From Pontiellaceae bacterium (lineage in GTDB: Bacteria > Verrucomicrobiota > Kiritimatiellia > Kiritimatiellales > Pontiellaceae), in assembly GCA_016937035.1 (NCBI GenBank), contig JAFGWS010000042.1:1-19610 (forward strand): DNA of 19,610 nt, in the 5' to 3' direction. The translations under genes were made by a program, and so were the position numbers. Positions 14,798 through 19,610 of the stretch are shown in pieces. Numbering within the stretch: the first letter of the stretch is position 1; the number at the start of each line of letters is the position of its first letter. The notes beneath the pieces are model-generated. The model was not told the origin of the DNA. It was given only the letters and a program-made list of their open reading frames with translations, and ran no database searches.

Positions 14798-16384
14798 ATG
14801 TTTAAAAAAATTAAATCTTTTGGTTCGGTTAAGCGTGAGAAAAAGGAAATCATCATCAATATTGAGTCGCTTGAAACGCGCGTTGCGGTTTTAGAGGATG
14901 GGCGATTGGATAATTTTCACATCGAACGTCAGGAAGACCATCGCAGTGTAGGGAGCATTTTTAAGGGAAAGATTCAGAATCTGGAGGATGGGCTTCAGGC
15001 TGCCTTTGTGGATATTGGCCTGCGTAAAAATGCGTTTATTCACTATTGGGATATGATTCCGGAAGATGCGGCGCGCCTCGAACGCGAAGAGGGTATCCGG
15101 GCGAAGAATTCGACCACGCGGCGCAAAAAATATAAGCCGGGTGAGATGGAAAAAATCTTTCCGGTCGGTTCGGAAATCATTGTGCAGGTCACCAAAGATG
15201 CCATCGGAACCAAGGGGCCGCGCGTAACCGCCAACCTCAGTATTCCCGGGCGTTTTCTGGTGATGATGCCCGGGACGCACCTGAAAGGGATTTCGCGCAA
15301 AATCGATGATGTGAAGGAGCGCAACCGCCTGAAAAAAATTCTGGCCCGTCTGCCGGTTCCGGAAAACATTGGACTGATTGTCCGTACGGCCGGTTCCGGT
15401 ACGCGCAAGGTCAGTTTTGCGCGGGATGCGCGTACGCTGTTTGAAATCTGGAAAGACATTGAAACCGGTATCAGAGAAACCCCTGCGCCATGCTGCCTCT
15501 ACTCCGAGCCCAAGCTCGCGGAACGTGTGGTGCGCGACTATCTGACCGAAGACATTGACCGCATCTATATCGACAATCGCGATATGTATGAAGCAACCCG
15601 CCAGATCATTGCCAAGTTTTCGCGCCGCTCGCGTAATTGGGTGCAGCTCTACGGAGGCGAGGAGCCGATCTTCGATTATTTCGATGTCGAAAAGCAGATT
15701 GAATCGGCTTACCGCCGGAAAGTTTGGATGAAGTCCGGGGCCTACCTGATCTTTGACGAAACCGAGGCGCTCGTTGCCATCGATGTCAATACGGGTCGGC
15801 ATAAAGGCAGCAAGTCGCAGGATGAATCGATTCTCGAAGTGAATCTGGAATCTGCGGAAGAGGTGGCCCGTCAGCTGCGCCTGCGTAACGTCGGCGGTCT
15901 GGTGATTGTCGACTTCATCGATATGAAATCCAAGCGCGACCAGAACACGGTTTATCGGGCGCTAAAAGATGCGCTCAAGAAAGACCGTGCCCGCACCAAT
16001 GTGCTGCAGATATCGCAGTTGGGTCTGCTTGAAATGACCCGCCAGCGCGTCGAAGAAAGTATCTACACCTCTGCGTATACCGACTGTCATTACTGCCGCG
16101 GTCGCGGACGCGTGAAATCGACGCTCTCCATGAGTGTGGAAATCCAGCGCCGCGTCAGCGAATGCATGCGTAAAGACCGCAACGGTACGCATTCCATGCG
16201 CGTGACGGTGAACCCGCAGGTACTCGAACGTCTGCGCAAGGAAGATGAACAGTCGCTGATCGAAATGGAGCAGAAATTCCGAGGCCATCTCACCTTTGTC
16301 TCCGACGCCCATTTCCACATCGAAGAATTCACCATCACGAACGATGACAATGGAAGGGAACTATTCTCCAGTGTAGAGAGCTAG
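14798..16384 (+). CDS. rng: Ribonuclease G (RNase E/G family)
   Basis: This enzyme cleaves AU-rich single-stranded RNA, maturing 16S rRNA and degrading mRNA. The 528-residue length fits RNase G rather than RNase E, since there is no long disordered C-terminal tail. An S1-like RNA-binding domain occupies about 40-150 (GSIFKGKIQNLEDGLQAAFV, split by a charged insertion at about 90-118). The 5'-monophosphate sensor word VRTAGSG is at 195-201. The catalytic aspartates are D329 (LVAIDVNTGR) and D372 (VIVDFIDM). The zinc-link C430-HY-C433 is used for dimer pairing. AAGGAG at 14785-14790 lies 7 bp before the ATG, and the gap to rodA is 11 bp, so it is the last gene of the cell-shape operon. In E. 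coli, rng also lies downstream of mreBCD. Confidence 0.96.
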   Translation: MFKKIKSFGSVKREKKEIIINIESLETRVAVLEDGRLDNFHIERQEDHRSVGSIFKGKIQNLEDGLQAAFVDIGLRKNAFIHYWDMIPEDAARLEREEGIRAKNSTTRRKKYKPGEMEKIFPVGSEIIVQVTKDAIGTKGPRVTANLSIPGRFLVMMPGTHLKGISRKIDDVKERNRLKKILARLPVPENIGLIVRTAGSGTRKVSFARDARTLFEIWKDIETGIRETPAPCCLYSEPKLAERVVRDYLTEDIDRIYIDNRDMYEATRQIIAKFSRRSRNWVQLYGGEEPIFDYFDVEKQIESAYRRKVWMKSGAYLIFDETEALVAIDVNTGRHKGSKSQDESILEVNLESAEEVARQLRLRNVGGLVIVDFIDMKSKRDQNTVYRALKDALKKDRARTNVLQISQLGLLEMTRQRVEESIYTSAYTDCHYCRGRGRVKSTLSMSVEIQRRVSECMRKDRNGTHSMRVTVNPQVLERLRKEDEQSLIEMEQKFRGHLTFVSDAHFHIEEFTITNDDNGRELFSSVES

Positions 16385-16503
16385 ACAAATACAACAGGAG
16401 TCGCTTATTAAACTATATGATCCTGATGCAGGGAACAAGGCGATGCACTATGTACCGTATTGGGCTTAGGATTTGTTTGATCGTTGTTTGATCGAATCGG
16501 TTT

Positions 16504-16543
16504 GTGACGCACAGTGGCGCACTGTGACGCACTGTGACGTACT
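16504..16543. repeat. Four tandem 10-bp repeats
   Basis: Units GTGACGCACA, GTGGCGCACT, GTGACGCACT and GTGACGTACT follow each other without gaps, each differing from the consensus GTGACGCACT by at most one base. A direct repeat TTTGATCG (16476 and 16487, 11 bp apart) lies just upstream. One repeat per helical turn would place bound proteins on the same face of the DNA. The space 16385-16689 between rng and galM holds no gene. Confidence 0.8.
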
Positions 16544-16637
16544 GGAAAGAAGGGGATATGGGCAAGTTGCGGCGGATAAATTTATTTGACCCGTATTTGA
16601 CTGGCTATCGGAGGTGACTCTGTCGGGAGGTAGTTAA

Positions 16638-16666
16638 ATGACGGTGGAGGCAGGTTGAAATATATA
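16638..16666 (+). promoter_or_regulatory. Candidate galM promoter
   Basis: ATGACG (16638-16643) and TATATA (16661-16666), 17 bp apart, form a moderate sigma-70-like pair. Transcription would start near 16673, giving a short leader that just includes the ribosome binding site AAAGGAAA (16677-16684). The -35 box matches the consensus at four positions. Confidence 0.35.
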
Positions 16667-16689
16667 AGTTAGCAAGAAAGGAAATAACC

Positions 16690-17727
16690 ATGAGTGTAGT
16701 GAAAGCGGCCTTCGGCCAAACGGTTTGCGGAAAATATAATATCGACGCATTTGTCCTCGAAAACGCGAACGGCATCAAAATTAAAGCCATCAACTATGGC
16801 GCAACGATCGTCTCGATCGAAGCCCCGGATGCAAAGGGCGAAATGGCGGACATCGTTCTCGGTTTCGACGATATGGCAGGCTATCAGAGCGCCGGAAATC
16901 CTTTCTTCGGTGCCTGCTGCGGACGTTATGCAAACCGTCTGGGAAAAGGCCGTTTTTCGGTCGATGGAGTAGAATATTCTGTGGCCATCAATAACGGTCC
17001 GAATTCACTGCACGGCGGACTGGTCGGCTACGATAAAAAGGTTTGGGAAGGCGAAGTTGCCGGCGACAACGCCGTGAAATTTACGCTCGTCAGTTCCGAT
17101 GGCGATGAAGGGTATCCCGGCACGCTGAAGGTGGAATTGGTCTACACGCTGACCGACGACAACGAACTGAAGATGGACTACAAAGCCGTGACCGACAAAA
17201 AGACCATCATCAACCTGACCAACCACAGCTACTTTAACCTCGCAGGCGGCGGAACGGTACGTGATCACCTGATGCAGATCAATGCGGACCGCTACACCGT
17301 GGTTGACGATACCGCCATTCCGACCGGCGAGCTGCGCGATGTGGCCGGCACGGAAATGGATCTGCGTGAGCCGACGCCGATCGGCAAGAACATTGATCAG
17401 GTTCAGGGCTTGGGTTATGACCACAACTACTGCATTAATCAGGCGGCTCCGGGCACACTGACGCTCGCGGCTTCCGTGCTCGAACCTGAAAGCGGACGCA
17501 CCTTGGAATGCTGGACCACCGAGCCCGGCGTTCAGTTTTATTCGGGCAACTTTATGGAGCGCATCGAAGGTAAAAACGGCGCGATCTACGGCAAGCAGGA
17601 AGGATTCTGTCTGGAAACCCAGCATTATCCCGACAGCCCGAATAATCCGGAATTTCCCAGCACCGAGCTGGCTCCGGGCGAAACCTACACCCACACTGCA
17701 ATCTTTAAGTTCGGGGTGAAGGCCTAG
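16690..17727 (+). CDS. galM: Galactose mutarotase (aldose 1-epimerase)
   Basis: The enzyme interconverts the alpha and beta anomers of galactose and glucose in the cytoplasm, feeding the Leloir pathway. The 345-residue protein has the family's beta-sandwich motifs in order: INYGATIVSIEAPD, GRYANRLGKGRF, NSLHGGLVGYDKKVW (H108), TNHSYFNLAG with catalytic acid H179, GLGYDHNY (D244) and FCLETQHYPDSPN with catalytic base E309. There is no signal peptide, so it is cytosolic, unlike some secreted homologues. The start is supported by AAAGGAAA 5 bp upstream. No other gal gene is nearby, so it stands alone, with its own likely promoter and a hairpin-forming repeat after it. Confidence 0.96.
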   Translation: MSVVKAAFGQTVCGKYNIDAFVLENANGIKIKAINYGATIVSIEAPDAKGEMADIVLGFDDMAGYQSAGNPFFGACCGRYANRLGKGRFSVDGVEYSVAINNGPNSLHGGLVGYDKKVWEGEVAGDNAVKFTLVSSDGDEGYPGTLKVELVYTLTDDNELKMDYKAVTDKKTIINLTNHSYFNLAGGGTVRDHLMQINADRYTVVDDTAIPTGELRDVAGTEMDLREPTPIGKNIDQVQGLGYDHNYCINQAAPGTLTLAASVLEPESGRTLECWTTEPGVQFYSGNFMERIEGKNGAIYGKQEGFCLETQHYPDSPNNPEFPSTELAPGETYTHTAIFKFGVKA

Positions 17728-17760
17728 CACGCTATAACGTTTAAACGTACGCACTCGTTT

Positions 17761-17831
17761 AACCACTAATCTTCACTGATCGACACTAATTAATTGGGTC
17801 ATATTAGTGAAGATTAGTGTGATTAGTGGTT
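17761..17831. repeat. Phased inverted repeat (CACTAAT element), copy 2
   Basis: CACTAAT at 17764, CACTGAT at 17774 and CACTAAT at 17784 run at 10-bp steps. The complement ATTAGTG follows at 17803, 17813 and 17822. Outer arms of 11 bp (17761-17771 with 17821-17831) and an alternative perfect 14-bp pair (17764-17777 with 17806-17819) mean the hairpin can form in more than one register. It starts 33 bp after the galM stop and lies before the DUF3820 gene, so it may end the galM transcript. Confidence 0.85.
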
Positions 17832-17874
17832 GGGCGTCCGTGGTTCTCTAAATCATCAGATGGTTAGAATTGTA

Positions 17875-18096
17875 ATGAAAGAAGCGGTTCCCGATCCTGA
17901 ATTTATGCGGTCGCTCGCCGAAGCGCGCATGCCGTTCGGAAAGTATAAAGGCCGCCTGCTGATTGATCTGCCGGAGCCCTACGTGGTCTGGTTTCGGCAG
18001 CAGGGCTTTCCCCGCGGGAAACTCGGGCAGCAGCTTGAAACCGTCTATGTCATTAAAGCGAACGGGCTGGAACATCTCTTTGATCGCCTGCGCTGA
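17875..18096 (+). CDS. Small DUF3820-type protein
   Basis: This 73-residue protein contains MPFGKYKGRLLIDLPEPYVV followed by WFRQQGFPRGKLGQQL, the near-invariant core of the DUF3820 family, which Pfam labels a putative quorum-sensing-regulated virulence factor. The biochemical role is unknown and the virulence label is weakly founded. The family core begins at about residue 5, so ATG 17875 gives the usual length; ATG 17860 would add five residues. Neither has a clear ribosome binding site. It lies alone between the hairpin repeat and ffh. The 128 bp after it hold a CGATTTT/AAAATCG hairpin (18123-18146) but no other gene. Confidence 0.85.
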   Translation: MKEAVPDPEFMRSLAEARMPFGKYKGRLLIDLPEPYVVWFRQQGFPRGKLGQQLETVYVIKANGLEHLFDRLR

Positions 18097-18224
18097 GCGG
18101 GCGTTTAGGTGGTGATCGTTCGCGATTTTTGGATTACTGAAAATCGACTTTGCGTTGGCGGGCGTTTTTCGGTTAACTGCGGGGCTTTTCGAAAACGGAT
18201 AACTCTAAACCGACTGACAGATCT

Positions 18225-19568
18225 ATGTTTGATAATCTTTCCACTGCTCTACAGAAAACGTTCAAGAACCTGCGCGGCTACGGTAAGCTGACGGAGAAAA
18301 ATGTGAAGGACGCGCTGCGCGAAGTGCGTCTGGCACTGCTGGAGGCGGACGTTAATTTTAAGGTGGCGCGCGACTTTATTAAGCGGGTGCAGGATAAGTG
18401 CCTCGGGGATGAAGTGCTGTTGAGTGTGACGCCGGGCCAGCAGGTGGTCAAATTTGTGAACGACGAGCTGGTCGCTCTTTTCGGCGGTGCGCACGAGGAG
18501 TTTAAACTGGTCGGAAATCCCGCGGCTGTGATGCTGATGGGGCTGCATGGTTCAGGGAAGACGACTTCTGCAGGTAAGCTGGCGTATCGCTGGAAAAAAT
18601 CGGGGCGTCGCGTGTTGCTGGTCGCCTGCGATATTCGGCGTCCGGCGGCGGTGGAGCAGTTGTCGATTCTCGCGGATCAGGTCGGGTGCGATATTGTGCG
18701 GCCGGAGCCGGGCGAGAGCGTTCCGCAGTTAGGGCGTCGTGCGGCACAGCTTTCGAAGGCGGTGCGCTACGATGTGGTGATTTATGACACCGGCGGCCGC
18801 TTTCAGATCGACGATGAGCTGGTGCAGGAACTGAAAGAATTTGAGGCGGAAACGCAGCCGAATAATAAGGTGCTGGTGCTGGACGCGGCGATCGGTCAGG
18901 AGTCGGTGAATGTGGCCGAAACCTTCCGCGATGCGGTGGGGCTGACCGGAATGATTCTGACCAAGCTCGACGGCGATGCGCGCGGCGGCGCGGCCCTCTC
19001 GGTGCATGCGGTGACCGGCTGCCCGATTCTAATGACCGGTGTCGGTGAAAAGATGGAGGATCTCCAGCCGTTTTATCCGGACCGCATGGCTTCGCGTATT
19101 CTCGGAATGGGCGATGTAGTGAGTCTGGTCGAAAAGGCGCAGGAGGTGGTTGACGAGAAGGAAGCGCTGAAGATGCAGGAAAAGCTGGCGAAGAATCAGC
19201 TCGACCTGGAGGACTTCCTGAGTCAGATCCAAATGATGAAAAAAATGGGTCCGATTTCCAATATGCTCGATTCGCTGCCGGGCAATACGATGAAGATAGA
19301 CGATAAGCAGAAAGAGGCAATCGCCAAGGCCTCTGAGGTGGAAATGAAGAAATTTGAGTCTATCATTCAGAGCATGACGGTGTGGGAACGCAAGCATCCG
19401 AAGTCCATCGATCGGCCCCGTCGGCTGCGCATCGCACAGGGATGCGGGCGCAAGCTGGCGGACGTCAATCAGTTGCTGAAGCGCTTCGACCAGATGGGGA
19501 AGATGGGGAAGCAGTTCAAAAAAATGGAAAAAAGGTTGCGGCACCTCCAGAAGTTCACTACAAAGTAG
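18225..19568 (+). CDS. ffh: Signal recognition particle protein Ffh
   Basis: Ffh with its small RNA binds signal sequences on ribosomes and hands them to FtsY by paired GTP hydrolysis. The 447-residue protein has the N domain (1-95), the G domain with GLHGSGKTT (106-114), DIRRPAA (136-142), DTGGR (188-192), TKLDGDARGG (246-255) and GVGEKMEDLQPF (272-283), and a methionine-rich M domain (about 325-447). Several motifs depart from the usual forms: DTGGR for DTAGR, DIRRPAA for DTYRPAA, and in the RNA-binding helix RIAQGCG for RIAKGSG. The rest is intact, so it is probably functional. No clear ribosome binding site precedes ATG 18225, although the family's N-terminus (MFDNLSTALQ) begins exactly there. 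Confidence 0.97.
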   Translation: MFDNLSTALQKTFKNLRGYGKLTEKNVKDALREVRLALLEADVNFKVARDFIKRVQDKCLGDEVLLSVTPGQQVVKFVNDELVALFGGAHEEFKLVGNPAAVMLMGLHGSGKTTSAGKLAYRWKKSGRRVLLVACDIRRPAAVEQLSILADQVGCDIVRPEPGESVPQLGRRAAQLSKAVRYDVVIYDTGGRFQIDDELVQELKEFEAETQPNNKVLVLDAAIGQESVNVAETFRDAVGLTGMILTKLDGDARGGAALSVHAVTGCPILMTGVGEKMEDLQPFYPDRMASRILGMGDVVSLVEKAQEVVDEKEALKMQEKLAKNQLDLEDFLSQIQMMKKMGPISNMLDSLPGNTMKIDDKQKEAIAKASEVEMKKFESIIQSMTVWERKHPKSIDRPRRLRIAQGCGRKLADVNQLLKRFDQMGKMGKQFKKMEKRLRHLQKFTTK

Positions 19569-19610
19569 CCCCTTTACCCGAAATGCAGGGATATACATAC
19601 GGAGAAAATA
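19569..19610 (+). other. Start region of a gene beyond the window
   Basis: GGAG at 19601-19604 followed by AAAATA looks like a ribosome binding site whose start codon lies at or just past the window end. In many bacteria rpsP (ribosomal protein S16) follows ffh, but no coding sequence is visible here. Confidence 0.3.

Noticed and set aside
16443..16469. An 8-residue frame (MHYVPYWA) and its read-through past TAG as a leader peptide or transposase remnant
   Set aside because: The read-through hits another stop within about 40 codons and contains the 10-bp repeats, so coding is unlikely.

Overview
The window reads as bacterial chromosome of moderate to high G+C content. The gene order mreB-mreC-mreD-mrdA-rodA-rng, an ffh gene, and intergenic spaces full of short dispersed repeats suggest a Gram-negative bacterium of the PVC type, with Kiritimatiellota/Verrucomicrobia as my best guess. 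The assignment is an inference; no rRNA or other phylogenetic marker was tested. No tRNA, rRNA, CRISPR array or intact insertion sequence is visible.

Positions 1-9000 are accessory in character. A VapBC-like toxin-antitoxin pair (496-1147) is followed by three small unrecognised genes (1349-2502) and a partly duplicated gene start. A minus-strand restriction cassette follows (5076 down to 2517): vsr, a 5-methylcytosine methyltransferase and an HNH endonuclease whose start overlaps the methyltransferase stop. A repeat-rich, gene-free stretch (5110-5902) leads to a secreted beta-propeller protein with a TolC-like C-terminal part. Next come an AT-rich spacer, a broken GyrI-like gene and an intact AraC/GyrI-type regulator.

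Positions 9037-16384 hold the core cell-shape operon on the plus strand: MreB, MreC, MreD, PBP2 and RodA, then RNase G. Spacing is tight, with ATGA overlaps at mreC/mreD and mrdA/rodA. The first five proteins would form the elongasome that builds lateral peptidoglycan. RNase G matures rRNA and turns over mRNA. The rest (16690-19568) holds galactose mutarotase, a small DUF3820-type protein and the signal recognition particle protein Ffh. A ribosome binding site at the very end points to another gene just beyond the window, classically rpsP.

The most distinctive points are: (1) several families of intergenic repeats that share one construction, an often AACCAC-led block with a short core repeated about three times at exactly 9 or 10 bp; (2) an internal duplication of about 95 residues in the N-terminal part of PBP2; (3) an Ffh with unusual GTPase and RNA-binding motifs; (4) an HNH nuclease carrying two related winged-helix-like segments; and (5) a gene fragment at 7543-7728 that ends beside one of the repeats.
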